Below, piece after piece: positions 34,326 through 44,147 of a stretch of 64,000 nt of DNA. The number at the start of each line of letters is the position of its first letter. Position 1 is the first letter of the stretch. The stretch comes from Cenococcum geophilum 1.58 (lineage: Eukaryota > Ascomycota > Dothideomycetes > Gloniales > Gloniaceae). The stretch spans positions 2,795,640 to 2,859,639 of the forward strand of contig KV748181.1 of the NCBI GenBank assembly GCA_001692895.1. The letters run 5' to 3'. The notes below the pieces were generated by a model. It was not told the DNA's origin, did no database searches, and worked only from the letters and a program-made list of their open reading frames with translations. Position numbers and translations under genes: made by a program.

Positions 34326-36632
34326 ATGCGTGAAACGATGCGCCAGCACCAGCCCACCGCTGCACGATCCTCTCCGCGCGGCGCGGCGACATCGACATTC
34401 ACCACCCGCCGCCAGCAGCAGCAACGATACCAACGCCCCCAATCGCCCATATCCCCACTTTCACCCTTTCCCTCTCCTTACCCAACCCCAGCCCCCCGCC
34501 ACCACCACCGCAACAAAAATAACACCAACACCGATCTCCCCCCTATCTCCCCCTCGCAGCCCATACCAACCCACCACCCCACGCAACCCCGCCGACCCTA
34601 CCTCGCCCACACCGGCCTGGCCTACATGCCGATCCCCGCGCTCTCGCCGCCGCCAGCCAGCCACGCCGCCGACTACATCCTGCAGCCCACCGTTTTCGGC
34701 CCCGGCGCCGCATCCGCCAAGCAGGCGCACGGGCGGCAGCAAGCGGAGCAGCAGACACAGCGGCAGCGCGAAAGAGACACAGAACGCAGACCGCGGACGT
34801 CGTTCCCGGCTCGCCCTGTCCTGCCGGATGTGCCGGTAGAGATGGAGAGCGTAGCGAGCACGGCTGGCGGGAGCGGGAGCGGGAGCGGGAGCAGCAGAGA
34901 CGGCCGGAACGGAAGTCCTGGCGAGCGGAAGCGCACCACTGGCGTGCGCACAGCAACAGCTACCCGACAGCACCGGCGGCAGCGGCACCAGCGGCACCAG
35001 CAACGGCGTCGGCGGGAGCCGGCTCCCAAGCCGCTCAGCCACATCCGCACCATCACGCCCGCCGTGCCGTGGAGGCGCGAGCACCCAGACCTGTTCCATG
35101 CGCGGCCGGCTGCTGCTGCTGCGGGTGAGGAGCGTGGTGGGAGGAGCGGGTCGCGGTTGCGGTTTCGCGAGACGTACAGGGCGGGGCCGCCGGGGGAGGG
35201 GCGGGTGTTTTGGGGCTTGGTGGAGGGGTTGGTGGGGGGGTGGAGGGAGAAGAGGGAGCGGGGGAGGTTGGACAGAGAGGGAGAGATGGATATGGAGAGA
35301 GGGAGAGAGGAGAGGAGGGGGAGGGAGCCGAAGAGTGGTGTGGCGTGGCCCGAGGCGACGATGCCGCTGCCGCGGCCGGAGTCTGAGTTGAGGACGCACG
35401 AGCATGGCGATATTGCGTTGCGCGTCTTTGAGAACTACCAGCGTGGTAGGGAGGTGAGGGCGGAGAGTGGGATAGTGGTGCCGCTTAAGATCTCGAGGAG
35501 CATGCAGGCGGAGGTGCCGATCGATGAAGTGCTTTCACGGGAACGGAAATCCCAGGCAAGACGTCAAGCGCCAGTTCGGCCGCATCGTAGTCCTGTTGAG
35601 CGGGTTACTCGAAGTGTTCCACAGCAAGTGCCGGCGTGGCCGCCGACGCCATTTCGTGGTCGTCCACCGCAGGAGCAGGCCCCTGTGAGCTTTCTTGAGG
35701 CTCTGCATATCTGGAAGCCGGTAAGTGATGGACCGTTTAGTGCTGGACCAAAGAAAAAAGAAAAAGAGAGAGACAAATCAATGCCTTGGGACATTGATAT
35801 GATAGAACAGCAGAAGAACAAAAGAAAACCAAAGATCTCAGATTTGCAGTCTTCCATGACTGCAAGGCCCTCACACACCAGCTCTGCCGCTCGGAGTGGT
35901 AGAACAGGAGGGTCTGCTGCAGCACTTGCGTCGTCAGTTCAAGCACCAGTGCCAGCGCCAGCCATGAAGCAACCTCCCCAGTCGAAGAACCCGAACGTCT
36001 TCAACCTTGCAAACAAGCAGGATTACGACCCGGACCGTGGGACGGTCTTTTCAGACTTCATGCATCCGTCTGAGATTGGTAAGTCCTTTTTGCACCGTTT
36101 TCATGCAAATTCGAGGAGACGCAGCTCTGACTTTAGTTTTGCCTGTCAAGGTGTCGACACGCCGCCTATATCACCTGGCCCGAGTAGCTTCACACAACGA
36201 GGTGAGTCGATGAGTAAGAAACAATATGGGAGAACACGTTCGAGTTTCTATTGCCAAGGTGTCCCAAACGAGCCAGAACCGCTGGGAGTGATGGAAGGGT
36301 TAAGGAACACCAGACATTACTCAAACCCGGAAAATCCCTTTATTGGATCTGAGGGGAGACAGCGCGCTGCTGATAGCGGGGTTTCTCCCGGCAGAGAGTG
36401 TGGACAGCACAAACCACCTGGGAAGGAATGGTGGGAGTTTGATTCGGATGAGGGTGAAGTGCCGCTTTCACCTCTTAGCCATGATAGGAACGCAAATGGT
36501 AAGAATGGAAATTCACCGGCCCAGGATGAATACGAGGCGGTCCAATACGTCACGCGGGCTAGGGACAGTGGGTTCTACGGACCTTACCATGATATTCTGG
36601 ATGACTACAGTCAGAGTACCAAGGGGAGGTGA
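34326..36632 (+). CDS. Long intrinsically disordered protein, function unknown
   Basis: ATG at 34326 opens 768 codons to 36632. The first 330 residues are extremely Arg/Pro/Gln/Gly-rich (RRQQQQRYQRPQSP, then SGSGSGSS and an RQHRRQRHQRHQQRRRREP run) on GC-rich DNA. Later parts hold conserved-looking blocks (LRTHEHGDIALRVFENYQRG, FNLANKQDYDPDRGTVFSDF). Two segments carry intron signals yet keep the frame: GTAAGT at 36079 to TGTCAAG (72 nt) and GTGAGT at about 36202 to TGCCAAG (57 nt). Removing both gives HPSEIG-VDTPP and FTQR-GVPNE joins and a 725-residue product. A GTAAGT near 35719 is a weaker candidate donor. No catalytic domain recognised; by composition it could be a scaffold or septation/polarity factor, but that is a guess. 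Confidence 0.75.
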   Translation: MRETMRQHQPTAARSSPRGAATSTFTTRRQQQQRYQRPQSPISPLSPFPSPYPTPAPRHHHRNKNNTNTDLPPISPSQPIPTHHPTQPRRPYLAHTGLAYMPIPALSPPPASHAADYILQPTVFGPGAASAKQAHGRQQAEQQTQRQRERDTERRPRTSFPARPVLPDVPVEMESVASTAGGSGSGSGSSRDGRNGSPGERKRTTGVRTATATRQHRRQRHQRHQQRRRREPAPKPLSHIRTITPAVPWRREHPDLFHARPAAAAAGEERGGRSGSRLRFRETYRAGPPGEGRVFWGLVEGLVGGWREKRERGRLDREGEMDMERGREERRGREPKSGVAWPEATMPLPRPESELRTHEHGDIALRVFENYQRGREVRAESGIVVPLKISRSMQAEVPIDEVLSRERKSQARRQAPVRPHRSPVERVTRSVPQQVPAWPPTPFRGRPPQEQAPVSFLEALHIWKPVSDGPFSAGPKKKEKERDKSMPWDIDMIEQQKNKRKPKISDLQSSMTARPSHTSSAARSGRTGGSAAALASSVQAPVPAPAMKQPPQSKNPNVFNLANKQDYDPDRGTVFSDFMHPSEIGKSFLHRFHANSRRRSSDFSFACQGVDTPPISPGPSSFTQRGESMSKKQYGRTRSSFYCQGVPNEPEPLGVMEGLRNTRHYSNPENPFIGSEGRQRAADSGVSPGRECGQHKPPGKEWWEFDSDEGEVPLSPLSHDRNANGKNGNSPAQDEYEAVQYVTRARDSGFYGPYHDILDDYSQSTKGR

Positions 36633-38941
36633 GATAGAGATTTGACGCTCTGCAAATAGTATATCGGAGAAGGTAGACAGATAGGTGTTAGTTTGAAATG
36701 ACGATAGTGCTAATATATCATTCGGGGAATATTCCGGGCGATGCTTGAGGAGTGTGGAGGTACAGAATCGTGTCGAGAAGGCCGAGAAGCAATATAAACA
36801 AAGACAAGGGGGGAGGAAATACGGAAGCGACGTCCAAATACGTCTAAAAATGTTTCGAAACATTCATTGGGGACCACCACGGCATGAATCCTTCATGTGT
36901 GTGGCAAGCATCGCTTCCTTCTGTTCGGGAGGGACGGGCCTCTCCGGCGGCACAGCAATGCAAACCTGGGCTTCTTGAGGGTGCGTGACAAAATGGCTGG
37001 AGGTTTTGGAGGTTTCTGGGTAGCATCGCCAACAAGTGACTAGCAATGATTTGAGATGTCTGGTGAGCATGGGAGGCGTGGATGGTGGAGGTGAGGAGGG
37101 TGGGTGAGAGATGACCTATTCTTAGGTGAGGCCGCGTTGAACTCGCAGCAAACGGTTTTGCACCAAAGCGGGAAGGCGGGATTAATCCGGCTGGGCGCGA
37201 CCACTAATTGGCTGTTGGGGGAAAAGAGACACGCGACATGAAGAACACGGGAAGACATGGGAGACATAGGCAAGGCGTAGCAAAGGGCCCCCATCGCCTT
37301 AATTCCCATGCGAGCAAATTAGCCAACGCTCCGGCTATGGCGATTTTTATCATCTCCATATTCAACTGCTGGGCACGCTCCTTCAAGTTTCCCCAGGTTG
37401 ATGCAAGATGCCCAGTGCGAACCCTGATTAGCGATCTCCACTCACCCAGACTGAGAAGAAAGAAAACGCGAGAGCGAATGTCGTCGCTGTCAGGTCGTAA
37501 ATCTGAACTCACCTCCAGTGAGATGCGCAATACGTGTACCGTGCGCAGTCGCTGTTCCGGGTCGAAGGAATGCAGCGTACATAAAGGCCGAAAAAGCGCA
37601 GGTTAATATGACAATGGAAGGTGATGAGTGGTGAGTGGTGGCCACGGGCGGGGCGATGCCTCCCAGCGCAGAGGGCAGTCTCTGGCTGTTTGGAGCCGCT
37701 GGTTCGCTGGTTCACTTGGAGCTAAACTGGAGGCTAAACTAGGGCTTGGGCCGGGGCATGCGATCCTCCGGGCGCTTCGTCCAGGCTTGCATCGGGATTG
37801 CCAGCCCGACCTTGAGCTGCTGCAGGGACGCCTGGGGTTGTGCGGGCATGTGAGGGCATTAATTGGATGGCCGCCGCTCTGCCGAAACAAAGCTGGGCGC
37901 CTTGCCGCCCACCCAGCACCAACCACACGCGATAAATAGCCTTGTCCACGCAGTGTGACCCGAGCCCTCGAACTCTTGCGGGCGCGAAGACTCCAGCCTT
38001 AATTGGGCCTCATGCCCTCCAGTCCACTGACACGCGCAGAAACGAGTCGGCNCATGGGAAGCTTTGGGAGACTGCTGAAAGACCGGCGCTACCTCCAACC
38101 GAACGACCAAAGCAATTCTACTCTCAATAATCTTTCCCCTCTTCAAGGATTGGGAATTGAAGCGTCGCCATCACTCTCTCTCTCTCGCGACACCGCCCCC
38201 GCTTGCCAGCTCAAAGAAGGCCCGCGAGAAGGAAAGAGACAATAGATAAGGCAGACAGCAAGCTTACGGGCACACTGCAGTTTCGCCGTCAGCACTACCG
38301 AACCAACGGCCACAAGACGCAAAGTTACGCGGGACTTGAGCCTCTAGGCCTAGAAGCAGCGCTGTTTCTAATCCACCGTGCAGCCCTCTGCAGGCTTTTT
38401 GCAGCCCCCCAGCTTCGTTCGCTCCCTCTCTCCCGGGCGTCTATTCCTGGAAGATCACCAGCAGCCTGCTTCTCTGTCGCCCGCGCCATCGACATACTCG
38501 CGTCCCCCGTACGGCCTATCAGCGCCTGTTGTTCCCTGGCGTAACAGGCTTCATTGGCGCCATACATTTCGACGTTGGTAAGTACCCGCCAGCCTTTTAT
38601 TCCGACTCTCTCCACCTTCATCCGTGCTCCCCCCCCATACCCAATCTGCGGCGTCGTTCTGGCGAAGCGCCAGCCCAGACAAAAGGCTACCATCTCCTCA
38701 ATCCCACTTCCTGCTTCCTTTCCTCTCGACAGCAGGCCTCTCCATCTTTGTAATACTCGTGCGTTCTCACTTTTTGCTTCCCAACACACGTCGTTGCTGT
38801 GACTTGCAAAAGCTGGCCTGGACCAAGTTGCTTGTGCTTCGTAGAGCCATTTTCACCTCTCCATAGCTTCCTCGTCACAGTCTTATGACAATCTCACCTC
38901 ATCGACTCCCTTATACCCCCCCACCGCAATAGTTTATTAGA
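36633..38941. other. Long intergenic region with candidate 5' UTR intron
   Basis: 2.3 kb without a recognised gene; base 38052 is undetermined. The last 400 bp are strongly C/T-rich. A strong donor GTAAGTACCC at 38579 followed by pyrimidine tracts suggests a long spliced 5' UTR for the membrane-protein gene at 38942. Confidence 0.4.
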
Positions 38942-40557
38942 ATGGCACCGAGCAACACCAAAACCACCACACTCACACTCGCACCTAGATCGCGAAATTC
39001 TTCCGAATCCTCCGGCTCTTTCAAGTCACCGCGAACTCCCCGCTTCGCTGAAGCAACAAAGGTCCACTCGCCCATCGACGACGACAAGGACGACAAGCCT
39101 TACCCTACGAACCACTACGCGCCTCAACCCCAACCCTCGGATATCGGCTTCGGCTACGTCCAGCAAACCGTCGAGATGGAGGAGACGGACAGGAAATACC
39201 TCCCTCCGCCAACGCCAATGTCACCTCTCAAAAGCGCTCTGAAATCTCCTGGCGCTCCACCGCGGACAGGGGAGGGCATCCTCAGCCCCACGTTCCGGGA
39301 AGAGCAGATGCTAGAAAAGACCGAGCAGGAGACGGAGAAGGAGCAAGCAAAAGACCTCGTAAGCCCCGCTTAATCAATTCCCAGCTCACCATTGAGCACT
39401 GGCTAACGAACGAGCAGAAAGTGAAAGTGCGAGTACGGATAGCCAAGATCTTCCTTCGAAGCATCAACTTCGCCTGCAGTCTGATCGTTCTCTCCATGNT
39501 TGCAACCGTTTTCGCAATCTTCAACGCAACAAAAGCGCTACCAACACGGAACAACCTCCCGCCATGGGCAGCCGGCACGAAGACATGGCCGCAAACCACT
39601 CTCCTTGTCATTGCTTGCATCTCACTATTCATGTCTGTCGTTGTCTTAATAGCATACACAAGAGGAGGCCACCACCGGGCGGAGAAGGTGGCAGCCTACT
39701 ACACCGTCTTCACCGTCGCCTTCTTCGTCTTCAGCATCGTCATGTGGGCCATTGGCGCCGGCATCCTGAACCAGAGCAAAGCCCAAGGCCAAGGAAAAGA
39801 CATGTGGGGCTGGTCCTGCAAAGACAACATGCGACGCAAATTGTTCGAGAACGACGTCTCCTACACCCTCATGTGCCGTCTCCAAGTAAGCTCCTCTCCC
39901 CACTTTCCCCAAATCTCCAACTAACAACCACCCCCCTTCCAGAACTGGTCCCTCGTCTGCTGCATCATTGAAGTCGTGATCGAGACCCTCTGCATTATCA
40001 TCTACGCTATCGTCTTCTACCGCTTCTGGTCGAAGCGCAAGCTACGCAAGTCCATGGCCGTGCGTGACCGCGCCCGCTCCGACCTCTACCTCGCCCAACT
40101 CCGCTCGCAATCCGCGCCCAACACGCCCGGCTTCGGTCCCATGTCGCCGCGCTCAGGAGGCTGGCGCCCACCGCCAGGCCACCCGATGTACACGGACCCG
40201 CAGAGCGCGGCGGAGCAGGGCGAGGCCGACACGGTGCAGTTCCCACGCGGGTTTGCACAGCCCAAGCCGTTCGCGCTGCAGCCGCCGCCCATCAAGATCC
40301 AGGGCGCGACTCCCAAGGTCGCCCAGGCCGGCTTCGAGAGCCCCGTCCGCGCGACTTCCACCTCCCCGCCCCCGCCACCGCTCAGCCCGGGTTTCGAGCG
40401 TCGCATCGACCACGTCCCCGCCGCGCCTGGCGAGCAGCAGTATGCGGCGGTGCCGATCCCCGGTGCGTATGCGACTCCGCTGGCGAGTCCGGCCCCTGTG
40501 CATGCGAGGCCGATGGGCTTCGACTTCGGGCCTGGCGTTGCAGGGCAGAAGCAGTAG
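38942..40557 (+). CDS. Four-helix membrane protein with disordered tails
   Basis: Exons 38942-39358, 39418-39885 and 39943-40557, each an exact multiple of three; total 1500 nt, 499 residues. Introns have GTAAGC donors and CTAAC branch sites. The N-terminal 140 residues are a Ser/Pro-rich cytosolic tail (SSESSGSFKSPRTPRFAEAT). Four hydrophobic segments follow: INFACSLIVLSM...VFAIF (about 150-172), TLLVIACISLFMSVVVLIAY (195-215), YYTVFTVAFFVFSIVMWAIG (226-250) and VCCIIEVVIETLCIIIYAIV (299-320). Two Cys in the third-to-fourth loop (WGWSCKDN, LMCRLQ) may pair. A Pro-rich C-terminal tail of about 175 residues ends it. The layout is MARVEL-like and recalls proteins annotated as hyphal-anastomosis HAM-8 in Sordariomycetes, but I cannot confirm that. 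Base 39499 is undetermined (one codon). Confidence 0.85.
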
Positions 40558-42142
40558 CTGTAGCGGTTCGGTTAAATCATATGCTTTTTGCGGGTGTTTT
40601 CAGCGCCGGTTTTGGGATACCATGTAAATGATTAAGAAAGCGGCTTCCCGTCGTCTTCCTGCGCACGTGTACGTGTGTTTGCTTGTCCGTTCCTATTTCG
40701 TTTCGTCCTCTCTCTCAACAGTTTCCTATCTATCAGGATTCCCTTTTTTTTTGTCTGCTTTACCTTTTTGGGTTGGAGTGTCGGAGTTTCTCTCCATGAG
40801 CGTGTTTTATACCTAGGCCGGCCTCGCTCTTTCGCTTTACCTTTTCAAAAAGAAGGGGAAGAGAGGCGGTAACGGCTGACTACTACGAGCATCATTGACT
40901 GGGGTGGTTTTTCGAGCATCGGGGATGCATTGCTGGAGCGATGGCGGGGTGTTGTGGAGATGGCAATTTGTGGATATGTAATTCGAGATTCGAGATGCGA
41001 GACGAGAAAGAAAACATGAGAATATCACCAGACATACGTTTACTTGCGTCTTTTCCTTGTTCGTTCGTGATCTCCACTCTACTCCACTCTACTCCACTCT
41101 ACTCTCCCTATCTACCCTAACATCAAGATCCGAAGGATCCGAAGCAAAAAGGCCTTAACCACAGCCCCAAGCCTAACCATCTCACCCCCAAGCCCACTCC
41201 CGCATAATCCAACATAATCTGCCCGCACCACCGAAATCCTACGTCTCACACCGCCCAGTCCTGTCCCCCCTCCCCCCGGTTTTTTATTTCCCTCCGTTCT
41301 ACATACCGCATAACCTACCTCACCCTTACCCCACCGCCACCGTATCACTTACCGCGCCGCCCCATTCGCCCGATCCGATCGCGCCCCCCCACCCGACCGT
41401 TCCTGCGACCCCCCGGCGGCGCTCTGGACCGGGTTTTTCCTCGGCGGCTCGCGAGACGGGGGCGCGTCGGACGAGTGTGGCGTGTGTCTGAGGGTGGATC
41501 GGGCGGTGGGTTGGCGGGTGGGCAGAGCTGAGGGAGCGTTGGGTGGGGCGTGTGTGAGAGGTTATAAGGCTGAGGTTGGAGAGGAGGGGTTTTTTTTAGG
41601 GGGATGTTGGTCGTGGTGGTGGAGGTGCTGGGAGAGGGTTGGAAGAGGGTTGGAGAAGGCGTGGTGGTGCTTGGATTGGGGTAGTCGGGCGTTTGACGCT
41701 GGGGAGGCGCTGGGGAGTGTTGGAGGCGTTGTTGTGGTGGATGATTGATGGTGGTCGCTCTGTATATAGGCTCTGCTGGGAGGTCAGTTGTTTGCTACTA
41801 CGGGACTTGATGCGGCTGGGTGACGCTTAGGCGCGCGATGTGTCACTGTTGTTCTAACCGGTATAACTCGGGAGGCTTTCTATCTGGTACGGATTTAGGG
41901 AACCAGGCTGAAGGAGATAGTAAGTGAAATTAAAGCAGATTGGTAGGGATTAAAAGAGCGGGTTGGTCTAACTAGGTGCAACAAAAAACCCATAGGAAAT
42001 GCCGTGCGGCAACCATCTCGTAGAACTCCTCTACACTCCTTTGTAAAATTTCAACCACCCGCACGTCCGGCCTCTTTGATCCTCTAGCATGACGCAGTCA
42101 AGTGATAAGCAGATGTATGTCTAGTCAGAGCCGAAACGAGTA
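40558..42142. other. Intergenic with 10-bp microrepeat
   Basis: 3' flank of the membrane-protein gene. Three tandem copies of TACTCCACTC lie at about 41073-41102. A G-rich, one-strand-biased stretch covers 41480-41760. No gene recognised. Confidence 0.45.
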
Positions 42143-42292
42143 TACAAGGGGGTAACATCAATGCCTCAGACGCCCCCCCTGCTAGTACGGTACACAAAAT
42201 AACCTAGCCCTGCTATGTTACTTAGGGCTCGCTTATTTTCCTCTCCATAATAGCAGGGGGGGCGTCTGAGCCATTCATGTTACCCCCTTGTA
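42143..42292. mobile_element. 146-bp fold-back MITE with TA duplication
   Basis: The element 42145-42290 is flanked by TA on both sides. Its ends are inverted repeats of about 40 bp (CAAGGGGGTAACATCAATG on the left against CAAGGGGGTAACATGAATGG read from the right), continuing through GCTCAGACGCCCCCC. Only about 60 bp lie between the arms. No coding capacity. The TA site suggests mobilisation by a Tc1/mariner-type transposase. Confidence 0.85.
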
Positions 42293-43616
42293 TGGTGGTG
42301 CTGAGCCAGTGCCATTCTAGAGGGCACGTGCGTGGCCACGACGGGTCATCGTGTCAATAATGAAGCCGACACAGGACTCCCGAGCAAAGTCCTGTGTATC
42401 CACTTTCCAGAGCCTTGGCGGGCTGAGAGATCCACGTCAGATTGGAGTTGATGACTTGAGTATGTCCATCTTTAGCAGGTCTAGGAGAGGCGGCGTTGCG
42501 AAGCGCTGGTAGGGCCGGGGACCTTGACTCATCCCTCGACGGGGGTGTTCGATATTCCTTAAGGTATTGCTGTGGGTAGCATATAATGCAGGAGTAGTGT
42601 TGTCTTAAGGGTTGAGGGTCAATTGATGTGGGCCTGGTCTGGTGACCGGAAACCCGGTGGAGAGCAGCTGACAAGCCATACCTCTGTCGCATCTTGGCTG
42701 AAAAATGGGTAAGAATGTCTCTCTGTGAAACCTTAACTCTTACAGAGCCTGTGGGCTTTCCTGGAGGCCTTAAAGAGACGCAGCCGCAAACGATATTAGT
42801 ATTTAACAGATCATTCGCGTATACTGGAGCTTTGAACCGCTCTCTTTGCAAGAGGCCTTCGGAGACGTGCTCCTGCCGCACCTGAATACCCCAAGATGTC
42901 CACCTGAAAACTTGGCTTTGCAGGCGACTATTAATCTTATTAAACTGGAGGCCACGCGTGAGACATTCGGTGCCTATTCAGCAGTGATGAGAATAGTCGG
43001 GATTGAAGATATTTCAACTGTGTAACATGGGCTAAGGATTCAGCAGCCGTAAGAAAGGGTTAGGTATTCTTGTCTGCTGACTCTATCTGGCAGATATTTC
43101 CCACCCGTTGGTGGGCACCGTCCAATACTGAAAAGCGCAGTTGAAAGATACCAGTTCGCTTTTAGTCGTATCGTCGGTCTTGATGCATAAATCAGTCTAC
43201 GTAGATTGAGTAGCACACTCACAACTAAATGGTACGAAAAGATTCTGGACGGACGATTTTCTAAGTGCTTTTTCACCAATGCAACCCAGACATCTTTAGC
43301 ACCCTAACCTCCTAAAGCGGAAGCTGATCTGAGCGGCAGTGTTTCGATATCCCTTGTAACGCCATCGTCCACAGAGTAGGTGGTCCGTGCGGAACACCAA
43401 ACTTAGAAACAGACCTGCGGAGGATAGATTATCCTATCCGGTCGGGCGGATAATAATCCTATCCGAGGATAGCCCGGATATCGGATAATATCCAGATAAG
43501 ATCTAGATATCTGCAAAAATTTAACTATAAAACTAAACCCTTACCCCCTATTATACGACGCTATAAATATAGCTAGTACTAGTGAAATTTACCCTAAAAA
43601 CTTTAACGATAATAAT
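42293..43616. other. Intergenic passage into AT-rich block
   Basis: The minus-strand frame 42354-42881 is open for 175 codons but has no motif and is probably chance. Composition shifts sharply to AT from about 43500. No gene recognised. Confidence 0.4.
43424..43512. repeat. GATA/TATC-rich palindromic cluster
   Basis: A dense alternation of GGATA and TATCC words (for example GGATAGATTATCCTATCC and CCCGGATATCGGATAATATC) forms several overlapping palindromes at the edge of the AT-rich block. It may be the end of a DNA transposon or a GATA-factor site cluster. No coding. Confidence 0.5.
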
Positions 43617-43910
43617 TGTTACGGACGCTTTAAGTACGATGTTATAACTACTTAGAGAAAAGTCGGAAGAAGCTAGTTAGTTAATTTAGGCACGGTTTAG
43701 GATGGAGCCGATAAAGCTATATAATAAGGGATAGTAACTAAGGTTATATAACATTATACGCAGTATACGTAGTATATAAAGGGAACGTATATATAATATA
43801 TATAATACGTATCTTACGTATAAAGGGGATTTCTTAGGAGTACGGTTGTGTATTTAAAGGACCACAGTCCCTACCTAGATAGTTCTCTCCTTTGTAGTAA
43901 ATCTTAGAAT

Positions 43911-44147
43911 TGTTAGCGACTCAGTCAATCGAGACATAAGCACGGCAAAAGGGTCGCGCAAGCCTGTACGATTGGATTGTCTATAAACGAGAATCTAAAG
44001 CTAAAGAAAGGAAAGGAGAAGAAGGGGAGCGCCGCTTGAAGCTATATACGATCTTCGCGTCACGTGATCGCAATATGCGGCAATCTGTGGCAACTTGCCG
44101 GTGCGTAGTTCTGCCAAGTTCTGCCAAGTTCTGCCAGTGCCGTAACA
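43911..44147 (-). repeat. Chromovirus LTR (3' LTR in element sense)
   Basis: 237 bp starting TGTTAGCG and ending CGTAACA; partner of 49674-49910. It contains two perfect copies plus a third diverged copy of a GTTCTGCCAA unit near its right end. Confidence 0.9.

Noticed and set aside
34461-35405. Minus-strand open frame of 314 codons
   Set aside because: Antisense shadow of the low-complexity Arg/Pro region of the 34326-36632 gene.
41482-41748. Gly/Trp/Val-rich open frame in a G-rich stretch
   Set aside because: Pure composition effect; no conserved motif, no intron signals, no neighbouring gene context.
42354-42881. Minus-strand open frame of 175 codons
   Set aside because: No motif and mixed composition; overlaps an equally open frame on the other strand.
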